DNA from: Larix kaempferi
Taxonomy: Eukaryota > Streptophyta > Pinopsida > Pinales > Pinaceae
NCBI GenBank assembly: GCA_027924585.1
Contig: BSBM01000076.1
Coordinates: 6,545,001-6,609,000, forward strand
DNA: 64,000 nt
Direction of reading: 5' to 3'
This document shows positions 23,078-35,941 of the stretch, piece by piece. A program made the position numbers and the translations under genes. The notes beneath the pieces are model-generated. The model did no database searches, was not told the DNA's origin, and worked only from the letters and a program-made list of their open reading frames with translations. Numbering within the stretch: the stretch's first letter is position 1; the number at the start of each line of letters is the position of its first letter.

Positions 23078-23368
23078 ATATGTAGATGTTATAGGGGCTT
23101 AGTAATTTGCTTGCAGATTACCAAATTTTATGTTAGGATGACACTTAACATCATTTTAGGTCCATGCGTGAACATTTGTTGTCCCTCTATCTATCCATCA
23201 CTTAGTTGCGTCTAGTCTCCTAAATCTACCGCATAAACTTATGAATTAAACCACATGAGGTACAAGGCTTTATTGGTGGAGCCTTGGCCTTGAGCTTCTC
23301 ACCAGAACCCGTATATTATTTATTTAACAAAATCATAACAATAGGGGTCAAATTGGAGGGATGTTACA

Positions 23369-23381
23369 TGCTCCACCCCTT
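23369..23381 (-). promoter_or_regulatory. Polypurine tract of LARD element
   Basis: The minus strand reads AAGGGGTGGAGCA directly before the 3' LTR start TGTAACATCC. It is the site of plus-strand priming. Confidence 0.9.
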
Positions 23382-23766
23382 AAAGATAACACCATCCTCA
23401 GTGTTCGATAGTTTTTCTTTCGCATCTTTCACCATCCTTCGTTTACTTTTGTTTTTTCTGCTTTGGTCGTCTTCATATTGTTGTGTTTTCTGCAAGCTCT
23501 TTTTGCTTATAACCTGCACATTGTCCAACTCGTACAAGATTTTTCATCATTCTTTAGTATAACACAAGTTTACAAAATTTCAAAATACTAAATGTTCATC
23601 ATTCTTCCTCATCCTTGAGGTGATATTTGCTTACTCTAGCATTCATATTATTCATGCATAAATACATCTTGTAGTCTAGTTACAAGACAAATCATCAGCA
23701 CTTGCTTATATCATAAAACAATTCTTTCAACAGAACTTTGTAATCACCAAACCTCTTTGTACTTTA

Positions 23767-23925
23767 GCAATCATGGAGACTTGCATACAAAACTCTTATG
23801 TATTTCCTGCAATCATGAAGACTTGCATACAAAAACCTTTATGTATTTCCGCAATCGTGGAGACTTGCCATACAAAAACCTTTATGTATTTCCGCAATCG
23901 TGGAGACTTTCCATACAAAACATGA
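23767..23925. repeat. 43-bp tandem repeats near the polypurine tract
   Basis: Four copies (starts 23767, 23809, 23851 and 23894), each with GCAATC(A/G)TGGAGACTT and CATACAAAA. They lie about 400 bp from the polypurine tract on its interior side. Confidence 0.9.
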
Positions 23926-26137
23926 GTCCTCTGTAACTCAGCAAGAATATGACAGTCTTACTCTGCAACTCATTACATAGCTTGCCTCCATCGAATCTTC
24001 TTGTGGGCTCCGTTCTAACACCACAAAAAAAAAGTTAATTCTCCTCTGAGAACCTCTTGTGTGCTCCATTCTACCAACACAAGGAAAATTGTGAGCAGCT
24101 TGCTCAATTCAATGGATATAAAGATTGCCTAGCTTCTTTTTGGGTCAGTATAACATTCAACGAGTTGCCTGCTCTGTTCCACTTCCATGGGGAACATGAC
24201 AACAATTTAGGGAAGTTGCACCCTGCAACGGCTAGTAAATGAGTGCAAGATCCAGTCTTTGCTCGAGTCCAGGAAATATTATTTTTCCCCTCAAACCTTC
24301 TCGTTTGAGTCCAGAAACTTTTCTTAATAACAATCATTTAGTATTTCCTGCATGCCACGTGCGACGTAATAGCAACAAAATATTTAACGAATATATTCAT
24401 CTGTTTTCTATCATATTCTATGCATTTTGATGATAACACATCATCAATCATAAGTCTTACTACTGAAATTAATTTATTACTTACTTTTGAGCAATTCAGA
24501 TCAACTCATCTATATAAGTGCTTTTATAATCAATGTTCCTTCTTGATCACGTATCACTCGATATAAAGATCACTTCCTGGAATGTTAGTATAAAGAAAAT
24601 TTTATTTGATTCAATTGTTCAACTACTGGACACATTAGTTCCATAGCATTATACGCATGCTCACTAAATTTACTTGTGCCTCATCTTCACTTCATTTTGA
24701 TGTAAAGTCTTCAACTTCCTCAATGTGAGTCTGAGATCAAACCTACTGAAAAACATGTTAGTATCATAGCTCAAATATTTAGTTTCACATAGATTCCTTT
24801 CAAATTGAGACTTATCATCTAAAGATTGTAATAAACTTTGAGATGTTAAAAGATCCTATGTTCAATCAATCGCAACCAAGACTATGATTCTTCTTTTTTT
24901 TGAAAATCATGACTCCTATGGTTATCAATACCTCTTAGCCTAATGCACATCAATCTTTATTCAAAAATAGGTAACATCCTTAGAACCATATTCATATTAT
25001 TTAAGCTTCTAGCAACCACTGCTTACAATACATTTTAAATCCTTTCCTTAAAATTATAATATCGATAAGAAATTCTAAAATAAAATAACATTCTAACTTT
25101 TAACAAAAAGACGATTCTTCATAAGCAAGAATAAAACACATCAGTCATGGCCACATAAATTCGTTCATAACTTGTGACCTAGTATATCCACTTTATTATG
25201 TGTATCAATACTCAAGAGTAACAATTGCTTTGGCGACTCCACACTATTGGTTCTACGGAAGATAATGAAAGAAAAATAGCAACTACCTTGTACTAAACAA
25301 ACCTAAGTAAAATGATATACATTCTAACATTGATATTTGAAAATCAACTTTTATTTTGCTAAGTGTAACTACAACTTCATTTACATTTATGAGGCTATAT
25401 TTTTCGGGTATAGTATTCCATGAAACTGTCGTAACAACTAAGTATTTTCCTTACTAAGTAACTATCAAAATTGAAAATGTTCAAATGAATTCGCCAACTC
25501 AAACCAACTTACTTCTTAGGAGCATACAGGTAAAACTATGTTCTTAATTTAGCGATGCTCATAGGTAATGCACTTACTAATCTTTGATAGAAAAATAGAA
25601 TATCAATAACTAAAATGCAGACTTGAAATGATACTTTTGTGCAAATTTTGAAATCACTTATTACTCAACCTCTTTCACAACACTTTTCTTAACCTATTTA
25701 TTTCTTTTAGATTAGTACTTTACCAACGGACTACGAATCAACCAGAAATATGATGTCACTTTTGTTTTTCCTTAACAAGGTTAGTCAATCATAGTACAAT
25801 GATCATTACATTTCACATTTATTGAAATAATTTCAACTAAATGTTAAATTCTATGATAATGTCATTTAATAATGGAAGCACATATACCTCTTATCTATCA
25901 AGGAAAACTCATGACAAGGATAACATACCTTGTTCGTAATTTTGTAAAGAAAAAGTGATGTTGTAAAATACTTACTTTTACCCCTTTGGAGAACTTGGGG
26001 CTGCATGTTTAAATGACATCACTCCTCGTCCATTCAAATCCCATGCATCCAAAATGAAACAAAACAATTTGATTAGTCAACTTTCACACCTATTTATTTC
26101 CTGTTGAGCCCATCAAGCTCGAGTGCTGCGACCTACA

Positions 26138-26149
26138 GCTCTGATACCA
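26138..26149 (-). promoter_or_regulatory. Primer binding site (tRNA-Met type)
   Basis: TGGTATCAGAGC on the minus strand, two bases after the 5' LTR end; same as 1985-1996. Confidence 0.9.
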
Positions 26150-26915
26150 TATGTCACATACCCAAATTTTCAATATAATATTTTTGGTGAAATTTTGAAC
26201 AATTCTTTAAATTTCTATGAAATAATAAATAATGCAAGGTATCATTCCTTCTTATACTTCATTTACATTCTTGTAGTTATGCATTTCACAAAGTTCCCTA
26301 CATCCTTCATGATTTAACATCCTAATTATAAGGCTAATTATACACTAACATTTAATCCTTACATAATTGAAGAAACTTAAAAACAGATGTATTTGATTTT
26401 CAACATAAGCCACCAAGATTATTTTGTAAATGCTTCTGAAACAAAAATACCCCAACAGATATATTATTTAAACTTTCCCTTCTAAGATTCCTAAACTGAA
26501 AATCGTATAAGACCAAAAACTTCATATAACTTTTATCTTAACTTGTATTGAAATATCATTCATCATTTCTAGATCAGGAGAATAAAACACGTAAGGCACA
26601 CATTAGAGATTATACGCATAAGAGAGACATACAAATACACCATTTTACCGTGGTTCACCCGAACTTGGGCTACGTCCACAAAGGAGTGGGGAGAGTCATA
26701 ATTATATTAATGAGCATAAAAAGGTTTACAACTTGCAACTTAGTTGTTGCCAACATTCTTCAAGGTCTCTCTCATAGAGATCCAAAACATACAATACTTA
26801 TGAGGTCATATCCGATTCGTTGCTCGCCAGTTTATAAAGACATTTGAATTTACTAGAAGTCTTATAGGTATGCGGAGATCAAGTCGACCAGCATAAATTT
26901 AAAATATATATTATT

Positions 26916-27330
26916 CTCAATATTTTAATTAAGGGGAAAATCTTCCTATACTTTTACATACATTAGAAATATATATGTTCTTCTCAATACACTAACTTTA
27001 AAGGAAAAAATCTTCCTATACCTTTAAATACATTAAAAATGTATATTCTTGTCAATAAGTTAACTAAGGAATAATCTTCCTATACTTTTACATACATTAA
27101 AAATATATATATTCTTCTCAATAAGTTAACTAAAGGATAATCTTCCTATACTTTTACATACATTAAAAATATATATTCTTCTCAATAAGTTAAGTAACGA
27201 ATAATCTTCCTATACGTTTACATACATTAAAAATATATATTCTTCTCAATATATTAACTAAGGAATAATCTTCTTATACTTTTAAATACATTAAAAATAT
27301 ATATTCTTCTCAATAAGTTAACTAAGGAAA
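26916..27330. repeat. 62-bp tandem repeat array inside LTR
   Basis: Equivalent of 2763-3177, with the same copy number. Confidence 0.9.
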
Positions 27331-27713
27331 ACTCCGCTTACTTTAATATCTATTTAAGGATATGCAATTAGGTATGAACGAGCAATTTGATATATTATAT
27401 GAACATTATCTTAGCCTCATGTAAGGACAACATGAATAACCCTATACGATTTATCTTAATGAGTTCAAATAATATATAAACAACTCTTTTTGTAAGTGTA
27501 ATTGTTCGTTAAGTAATGATATTTGACCAAACGCTTGTAAGCCATCTCTTAGAGAGAGGCCGTGGGTCCTCTCCTTACAAAGTCGCAGAGTGAAATCTTA
27601 CTAGAATGCAGAATCTAAGTAGCGATATTAGTTGAAATTCCAGGTATAAACTCTATAGGAATACCCTGCTACAATTTAATAACACTGCTACCCATCGATT
27701 AACTTATCCATCA

Positions 27714-28006
27714 TAAGAGCTCATGCTTAGTCTTTGGCTCTTCCGAGGAAATAACGTAAACCATATTAATATAAAAAAAATGAACAAGCATCTTCCTATG
27801 AGCTCATGCTCAGTCTTGGCATTCCTCAGGCAACACGCATACCATATTATAGTTCAACAATTGAAATGCAAAATGCCTTAAGAGCTCATGCTCTACTTTG
27901 GTACTTCTGAGACAATATGCAGACTATCTAACATTGATCAATCTAAAAGCAAAACGCCTTAAGAGCTCATACTCAGTTTTTAGCAATACCGAGGCAGCAC
28001 GCAGAG
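27714..28006. repeat. Four GAGCTCATGCTC repeats inside LTR
   Basis: Equivalent of 3561-3853. Confidence 0.8.
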
Positions 28007-28206
28007 GTTAAGTAAATCCAACACACCAGTAAACTAAATCATGTCAACCTGTATACTACAGAGATCAATATTGTTGGACGTCTATCTCTAAACGGAGATC
28101 AATACAAGATGCAGGGATAATCCAAGGAACATTTATGTGAATACAGATTTCACTAATCGTGAGAGTATAAGTTTTGCCAGGAAACTTCAGCAGTGGGGCA
28201 GCGATG

Positions 28207-28216
28207 GTATATATAC
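28207..28216 (-). promoter_or_regulatory. Possible TATA box of the LTR
   Basis: GTATATATAC, equivalent of 4054-4063. Confidence 0.35.
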
Positions 28217-29356
28217 AAGAAATAACGGTTTGGAAAAGTGATTGATAACACATACGGTTCTATGGTTATAATGCAGAAATAAAAAGAAAGAAAAACTAGG
28301 ATTGTAATCCCAGTGAACTAGAAGTAGGAGACAAGTAGGTGTTAGATTTACAATTTAAATCGCAGAGATCGAAAACAAAATGCACAATCCCGCCACATAT
28401 GTAGAGATCATGTGCGTATTGCAACCAATAAATTAAACATGGAAAGAACATCAAATCACTGGCCTCTATGCTAGGGTAATATAATTGCAAAAAACAACTT
28501 CAATTTGAAAAACAATAACATACCAGATTCAAATGTGAGATCCCTCCTCCTATAAAAACTATCGGCAGCCAAAACTCAAAACCAAAATATACATACCGTA
28601 TTCATGTAAGAGGTCACCTAGCTACTGTGCAACGCATTGACAGACCATCCAAAGAAAAGTTGAGACCCCTAAGCACCCCCAATCGCAGCAATCTTCCCTC
28701 CTCAAATACCCAAATGCCAAGCTCTTTTCTACCTTGGAACTCCCGCCCTCGATCGAGAGGTTCATCAGGTTCCTTTCTAGGAGTGACAAATGGCATTCGA
28801 AGAGTATTCTCTTTCTGCCACTAACTAGTAGGTAGACTATCTACTAGTCCGTCATTGATGCTCCTTCTTCGATGAGGGAACAAACTACCAAAATAAAAGA
28901 TCAAAATTTGTTGCTTAATTAAAGGCTCGACTCGGCTTTTCCAATGAGGCCACCGTTATCCTTAACCATCCTAACTAAAGTCCATTTTTGCACTTTTATT
29001 AAAGTACTCATTACCCCTTCTCTTTAATTCGAGTGTACTTTTCTTAATCATAGCTTTGGAGTATGTGATTACTAAAAGGCTTGTGTATTAAAGCCTTACA
29101 ATGGCCAAAATAACACTATTTGAATTATAACATGTTTTCAATTCAATCTAAGAGGAACTATAATTATTTTATAACAAAATAATTATTTGAGTAATTAAGT
29201 CTTTGATTAAAATAATCCTTTAATAACTTTCTTCTAAAATAAATCTACTCTTGTTATCTACTGGTGGGGCCTCGGCCTTGAGCTCCTCAGCAGAACCTGT
29301 ATATTATTTATTTAACAAAATTATAACAATAGGGGTCAAATTGGAGGGATGTTACA

Positions 29357-29361
29357 CATGG
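29357..29361. repeat. Target site duplication CATGG (right side)
   Basis: Pairs with 19554-19558 around the complete element. Confidence 0.88.
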
Positions 29362-29772
29362 TAAGACATATTTTTTTATTAATGGTCATATGCGGCATAT
29401 GGAAATGAATGAAGGTGCTTAGAATGGCAGTATTTTTTGTGGTCAAGGAGAATTTTGAATTGAGTTGTATGCATTAAGGTCAAAGCAAGAAACATATTGA
29501 ACTTAATCAACTCAATGTGTGCCCAAAGTATACAACAATGTGCAACGAAGATAAGCATGGCAGGAATGCTAGGCATGACCAGCACGAAAGCGAGCATGAA
29601 AAAGAGAGAGGATGAAGCAATGGATGGTGATGGTGTAGTCACCATGAAGACACATGAAAAAAAAGGAAACAAAATAATGGAGCGGTTTGCATGTGAAAGG
29701 GCTTTGCATGTAAAAGGGCATATGGCTGTAAGACCTGGTAAGGCATGGATACCCATGGTAACTCACCGGTAA

Positions 29773-30219
29773 TGTCGGGAGAAATACCTAGGTGATAGGG
29801 GGGTGTATGTGAGATTCCTCGGTTAAAACTTTGAGGGGGGTTGGTGATTACTCCAAGTCAAGTTTAAAGGGGGGATTTTTAGGGTTAACCTTGACTCGGG
29901 AATGAGTCAAAGTTGGTTAGGTCCAGCACATGTTTTTGGGCACATGGTTTGTTGTATCCCATGGTATTGGCCCAAAGTATTGCATGCAAAGAAGCCTTTA
30001 TAATGCTTGGAGAGGCTCCATTGTAAAGTGGCCTGGAGGTGAGTGGTGGCTAGCTCACTTGGCCCGGAGGGCCGGTTTTGGCCATGTAATGAAGATCTTC
30101 ATTGGGTGTTTGTTTTCCCTGCATGGGTTTCCAGGGTAAATTATGTGTCTATTATATGCTTATTATTTTGTTTATTTCTCTCGCAAGTTATTATGTGTAT
30201 GCTCGTATAAACCCTAACA
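29773..30219 (+). mobile_element. Possible solo LTR (weak), copy 2
   Basis: Equivalent of 5620-6066, with the same TG...CA ends and no target duplication. Confidence 0.25.
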
Positions 30220-30763
30220 TGTTTACATATTTTGAAGGGGCATATTGGAATAATATGTTCAATTGGATGGAATTGGATGCTGAAATATAATAGGTCAATT
30301 TAGAAGCTGTAAAAACCCTTGGGGTACCTACAATGCGCAATCTCAGAAAACAATTTCACTATCGCAACTATTCAAAATCATATTTCAAAATTTTAAAATG
30401 AAAATCATTGAAATTAAAAAATGGCATTGGAGAAGAGCCATAAGGTTAATTGTTTATCCTATTCCCTAATCAACCATTATAATTTCCGAGCATGATTAGT
30501 GCATAGTTGGAGAAATTTGTATTCCTTCTCTTGAATATTTAAGAATGATGTGTTTCAGGCTTACCATGCTTTTAAGTCTCCATTCCTTCTTTGCATTCAG
30601 TTCATTTCATATAGATTCCATTTTTCCAGTCAACAGTCATATGTGATGGGAGTTACCTTTTCTGTGTATTGTAATTTCTAGCGTCCACTTATGTGCCACA
30701 ATTTTTCCAAAGGTCTCGAAAAACAAATTCCATGTTAAAGCCTAAGATATAAGCTGAGTTGAG

Positions 30764-30973
30764 AACAAAAAAATGTTAGCCCTTAATAGTTTTCAAATTG
30801 AACAAACATTGGCCCTTATATTTTCTCATCAACAAAAAATGTTGGCCCGTATATCTTCCAAATTTAGTGGATGTTGTCCCTTGTTTCCAAATTGAAAAAA
30901 TATTGTCCTAGTTTCCCCATCTAGCAAACACTAATGATTTTCCAAATCTAGCATATGTTGGCCCTTATAGGTT
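30764..30973. repeat. Degenerate minisatellite, copy 2
   Basis: Equivalent of 6611-6820. Confidence 0.7.
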
Positions 30974-33025
30974 ACCAATGTTGTCTTTTTAAGTTCTTCA
31001 CAGTTGAAAACTAGACAATTTTGTTTCTTGCATTATCAATATTTTCATAGACCACAAAAACCATGCGGATTGGATCGAATTAATTAATGCTTACATTTAA
31101 TCTTGTTTTGTTACTTTATTCATGACAAATGTGCACTCTAAAATGGATCCTTGCTAGATCTTTGAGTTTGAAGCCAAATTGTCCCTAGAATGTCTTTTGC
31201 TTTGGTACCAAATTGTGGCCATGTCTTTCTTAGTTGGTGACTCAAATGCTTCCATACTCCTCCACCCAACAACTACATTCCAAAAATGCTTCGTATATTT
31301 CACCGTCAACCAGGTTACATGTTTGAAGAGAACATAACCACACACTCAACATTAAAGATCCTTCAAAATTATTGTTCCTATTAGTCCATATAAATTTTAT
31401 ATCTTTTCCATTTCAAAATGTTAGATCAAAAGTTCATTGACCCACAAAATTAAAATAAACATATCTTCTTTATTTTGATTTTCAAATTTCAAGACACAAG
31501 TTTTATTGCCCATAAATTTGGTACCTACGTTTTTGGCTTTGATGACTTCCAATACAAATGCTGCTATGTCTCACCGTTGTTGTCTGCCCTGTGTCCATTT
31601 CTGCGTGGCTACTCCCACACGCTATGTCGATCTTCTTTTAATGTTAAACCAACGAATATTCACGTTCAAAATTTAAGCTAAACTTGCATTCTTTTCTCCA
31701 CTGTGTGGCAGATTGACCATAGATAATCTCTATGTTGTTTCCATACGAGCAGTGATCCATACTTAGCTTCCTTCTCTTTTGATAGAGCTGTTGTTTTTGT
31801 CCAGTACATAGTGTGGGTATGGTAGGAGACTGGAGTGATTCTGCACACACTGTATGTTTCATTTTGTGGTCTCGGGATGAAAAGTATCAAGCCCTTCTTG
31901 TAACATTCATTCATGTCAAACACTTAATAAGTCTGTCGTGGCTTCTTATGATCTGCTAAATATGTAATCCTTTACTAATTATTGATTGACTACATGCCAT
32001 TTCTAGTCATGTTCCTTTCTCTATAAAATTTGTTAAGGGTTACTGAAAAAAAGTGCAGATGCATGCACAAACTATGAACAAATCTGTAGGGATATGCACA
32101 CAAATATTCAAAGGATTAATTTGATCTTATTTGCACCCCCGTTATTTTTCATTAATATCAAGCCCATTGATAAATGCCACGTAAGGTTCTGCATTCAATA
32201 TTCGGATGTTAAGAGTGATATTCTATCTGATATCATATGATGAAGACCTGTGTAATCTCGTTCCTGCTATTGTCAAAATTTTGAACATGCTATGAATCAG
32301 ACCCAATATCTTCCCCCGGATAGAGAGTTGCTCTACCAATTACCTACAAACCCTTTTCATGATGGGTAATCTAGATGGGTTGATCTACAGATGTGGACTG
32401 CTGCCTCCAACACCCACCTTCAAGCCAGACTTTGGCCCATGGGGAAGGTCAAAAGACAACAAGAAGTTGAAGAGTTGTTCCCTTTTCCGTCATGTTGACG
32501 TGTGAATGGAGAGACTAAAGAGTCTTTGAACATTTCTTTAATGAAAATTTCAAAAGTTTTGTAAGGTTATACTTCCCAGAAATACTCTGTTTTCTCCGTT
32601 TACTGTCACATGTGCTTGCAATTTTATTTACGCTACATACGTGAATGCAATGTATGAGTTTTAACATTTGAGAACAGTTTCTAGTTGCAATTATTTGGAA
32701 AATGTAAACCTATGAACTTTATAATCAAAAAATAAAACCTAAAGAGCGGAATTGTCTAACCTGAGGTAAGAAAGGTGGATTTCTCTCCAAACTGTGTCTT
32801 CTGCAAATGAAAACAACAGTGACCGAGGTCTCCTTAGCACAATTGTAAGAAAATTGTAAAACAAGGGATGTTTTCCCACTGAAAATAAAAAGGGAGGGTC
32901 TATCAGAAAAGGGTTGTTACTAATAAAACCAATATTTTTAAAAATGATGATTTCACTAAAACCCAGATGAAAACCATAAGTGGCAGAACCCAAATGAAGA
33001 AAAGCCATGATTGAAAAAACTCGAG

Positions 33026-33558
33026 CGAGATCTTACCTCTTTGGGACTATATCTGAGCAGGCTTTAACTTATGAATAATTATATGCAGACACGCTTATCC
33101 CCAGAAACGACCCAACCAATAATTTTTTTCCACAATGCCAAACAGAATTCAAGGTGGGTGCCAAAGAAATGAGTTGGGTTTCTCTATTAAGCGAGGGAGA
33201 GCAGCATCAAAACCATAAAAACTGGATCTTTGATCGTCCTAAACCCCTCTGAACTTTGTGACACACTAAAATACACGAATGACGAGATCTTACCTCTCTG
33301 GCCATCACATCTAGGGCATGCCTCTAAGACTGTATTTGAGCAGGATTTAACTTGTGAAGAATTATATGCAGACAAGCTTATCCCCAGAAACAGCCCAACC
33401 AATAATTTTTTACCACAATGCCAAACGGAATTTAAGGTGGGTGCCAAAGAAATGAGTTGGGTTTCCCTATTAAGCGAGGAAGAGTATCATCAAGACCATA
33501 AAAAATGGATCTTCGATCGGCATAAACCCATGTGAACTTCGTGGCACACTAAAATACC
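33026..33558. repeat. Imperfect 257-bp direct duplication, copy 2
   Basis: Equivalent of 8873-9405; halves start at 33026 and 33283. Confidence 0.8.
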
Positions 33559-33784
33559 CATCTTCCTTACCTTGTCCACTGAAGAAGAATAACCAATTTA
33601 TCTCCACTGACAATCCGTGGGTCTCGCTTACACACTGCCGAGTGCCGACGGTCATGTGAAGAAGGATGCGGTGCAGAGCGATCAAGAGGGAAGCCCCAGG
33701 AGCAGTTCGTTAGTGTCGTGCAGCGCGCCTTGTGCTCAAAGCTTTTGGTTCCAGAATATTCAAGTTTCGCCGATAAATGACTAT

Positions 33785-33846
33785 ATGATATGCGTGAAGG
33801 AAGGATGGGCCAATGTTATGATATGCGTGAAGGAAGGATGGGCCAA
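33785..33846. repeat. 33-bp tandem duplication, copy 2
   Basis: Equivalent of 9632-9693. Confidence 0.9.
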
Positions 33847-33966
33847 ATGCTGGAAAATTCACGTCTTCTTTCAATATTTGGATCGCTAGTAAGGCCTCCG
33901 TTCAATAGCTTCCGCCTTCCACGACAGATTCAGGAAATGGGAAAGGGCGACCAAATTACCAGTCAA

Positions 33967-34256
33967 AGCGAATATTCTTTGTACGGCACGCTGAAATCGG
34001 ACAACAATCACTGTACGGCTCAGGTCCATTGGACCAGTCTCTTTCCACCATCTGGCACGATTCCATTGGGCCAGCTGCAATGACACTTGGCACGCTGTCA
34101 TTGGTGGAGAGTTACTGGCCAATAACAGTGTGCCAAGTGTCATTGCGACTGGCCCAATAGCATCGTGCCAGATGGCGGAAAGAGACTGGTCGAATGGACG
34201 TGTGCCGTACAGTGGATGTTGTCCGATTTCAGCGTGCCGTACAAAGAATATTCGCT
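33967..34256. repeat. Long inverted repeat, copy 2
   Basis: Equivalent of 9814-10103; arms 33967-34104 and 34119-34256. One arm has a G-to-A change near 34048 that adds a mismatch to the hairpin. Confidence 0.88.
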
Positions 34257-34865
34257 AAGTAGGTTGATGTGACTTGCTTGTTCGATCTTGGATATGTGCG
34301 TCACTGCGGGGCAGCTTCAGAATTTAAGTTCTCGTCGTTTTTGGGTGGCTCGGCTCCACCGTCGTGACCCAGTCATCCCGTCCAGTCGTTTTTGGGTGGT
34401 TTGGTAGCGTAACTCTCTCCAGGAATGGAATATGGACATGGTCAATCGATTACCGATAGCATATAATCTCCTCTTGGTATTTGTTGACGACAAATGGCAT
34501 AATAACAAAAGACCTCCTTTATTTCTGCGATTTGGAAATACATGCAAACTTGGTAGCCTTTCTATTCTTCCAGAATCACCCCAACAGGTAGTCCGCAAAT
34601 AATATCGCCACCGAGAATCTTCTGCGAACTGAATCGATGATCTCGTGACAGATAAAGCAAAACAATGTGCTTCTTGTTGTTTCCTTTTCTGGCTCGGCCG
34701 CGGCGTCTTCACTTTGGATCTAGATGCTATAATCTTGGCATTTGTATATTTATCCTCCCTTCGATTTATTTTTATTTTTATTTATAACTGGGCGATAGCG
34801 ATTTGATGGTTTTCATGAAATCTTTGGTAGAGTGATGCTACATAATAATGTGACGGTCAACGTAA

Positions 34866-35132
34866 TCAAAAGACCCAATAATATGGCACCTTCCTTCCAC
34901 GTGTAACGACGACCCTTCTTTCAAGCTGGCGGGATAATGTGGAACCTGCACATAAATAGAAGAGTAATGAGAAAACAAAATAATAAACCAAAGAAAACTT
35001 ACCTCGGTCATGTGGATGCACTGATGTGGCAACGTCGTAATATTTGGAGTGACCCCAATTCCTTTTCAAATATAAGCCATCAACGAAGAGCACGTGTTGT
35101 AACCTGCTGATCTTCACGTAAAAAAAAATCAC
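34866..35132 (-). pseudogene. Unidentified 88-codon frame with splice-like signals, copy 2
   Basis: Equivalent of 10713-10979. The frame and both splice-like strings are unchanged. Confidence 0.35.
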
Positions 35133-35419
35133 AACGTAAGTCTCAAATTAAAAAGGTTATTATAACAAGCTTTTATCAAAGAAAAACCATGATCAAATAA
35201 TTTACGATGACTATAGGTTTCCTTAATGGTTAAGAGATATATCAATCAACCCAAAAGCGTTCTTATGAGTGGCTGGTTTACAACATGAACACATACACGT
35301 GAGTTGAACAATCATCCATTTTATTAACAAATTAAATTTTACAGAGCAAGTCATGTAAAGAACTCAACACATAGCACAACTCTTCATAATTTACAACTTA
35401 ACAACTATGTGACTAAGAT

Positions 35420-35941
35420 TTGCATAATTTGGAAGCTCTGAAAGCAAAGTATAATAGAATTCTGGTACACCCATAAATATATAAGAGCAAATCTTGGGGA
35501 TACTTTAATGGTGCATGCCAAGGATCCCTGGGCATCTGTGGATCTAGAGGAGTTCTATATATGGCAGATGATCATATTGAATTCAAAGCAATTTTTGTTC
35601 AGGGATCGCTTTGGGAACGGTATTTCCAGTATTCAAATTTTGGGGGTCCCAAAATTCATTCTCTTGAATGGGCAATGGGTAAAAGTACGCTACAAAAAAT
35701 TCTGCTACATCCATTCATGGGCAAATTCAGAAAGGTAAGAAATCTGCTCAAGTATGTTTTATTCCAGCGTGTCTAAAGAGAATTAAATGAGCATGCATAT
35801 TGAATTTCTAAAGAAGTTTTATCTCTTCAAAAGGAGGAGTGTCTGTTGGTAACAGCTGAATCTCGAAAAGGAATCTCCCATCCAGAAAGAAAGTCATATT
35901 GTATTGAAACTCAGCAGAATTGGAAATTTCTGTTCAAATGA
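35420..35941 (+). pseudogene. RNase H domain relic, copy 2
   Basis: Equivalent of 11267-11788, with an extra stop near 35474 (a Glu codon GAA became TAA) before the FNGACQG motif. This change is private to this copy, which shows that decay continues after amplification. Confidence 0.75.

Larger units (their letters stand above)
19559..23368 (-). mobile_element. 3' LTR of LARD element
   Basis: 3810 bp with TG...CA ends. The polypurine tract touches its start (minus strand) at 23369, so it is the 3' LTR. It keeps a U3 segment (about 22683-23270) that the 5' LTR lacks, including (AT)12 and (CTAT)8. It shares the 62-bp array, the GAGCTC repeats and the TATA-like site (21632-21641) with the 5' LTR. 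Several array-copy differences in the 5' LTR can be polarised with it. Confidence 0.92.
1..24153. repeat. Array unit copy 1
   Basis: First unit, taken from the window start. It contains part of the LARD interior, its 5' LTR (1999-5203), the spacer (5204-19558), the 3' LTR of the next element (19559-23368) and the first part of that element's interior. It carries (AT)12 and (CTAT)8. Private bases include changes near 3932, 4415, 4692, 13303 and 14584, where copies 2 and 3 agree with each other. Confidence 0.95.
23369..26151 (-). other. LARD interior, complete, non-coding
   Basis: 2783 bp between the LTRs. No frame of retrotransposon size is open and no gag or pol motif appears. Besides the primer site and polypurine tract, it holds a 43-bp tandem array near its 3' end and two similar copies, of about 50 bp each, of a segment with CTCTTGTG(T/G)GCTCC near 23998-24090. 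The rest is AT-rich and featureless. Confidence 0.85.
19559..29356 (-). mobile_element. Complete LARD-type LTR retrotransposon, 9798 bp
   Basis: Read on the minus strand: 5' LTR (29356 down to 26152), two-base gap, primer binding site (26149-26138), non-coding interior of 2783 bp, polypurine tract (23381-23369) and 3' LTR (23368-19559). CATGG flanks both ends. Its long LTRs and coding-free interior match the LARD class (large retrotransposon derivative), which must borrow proteins from an autonomous partner, probably a Ty3/gypsy element. The 5' LTR has lost about 590 bp of U3 relative to the 3' LTR. LTR divergence of several percent says it is an old insertion. Confidence 0.9.
26152..29356 (-). 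mobile_element. 5' LTR of LARD element, array copy 2
   Basis: 3205 bp, the same as 1999-5203 apart from a handful of base changes. It bears the U3 deletion near 29260. CATGG follows at 29357. Confidence 0.92.
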
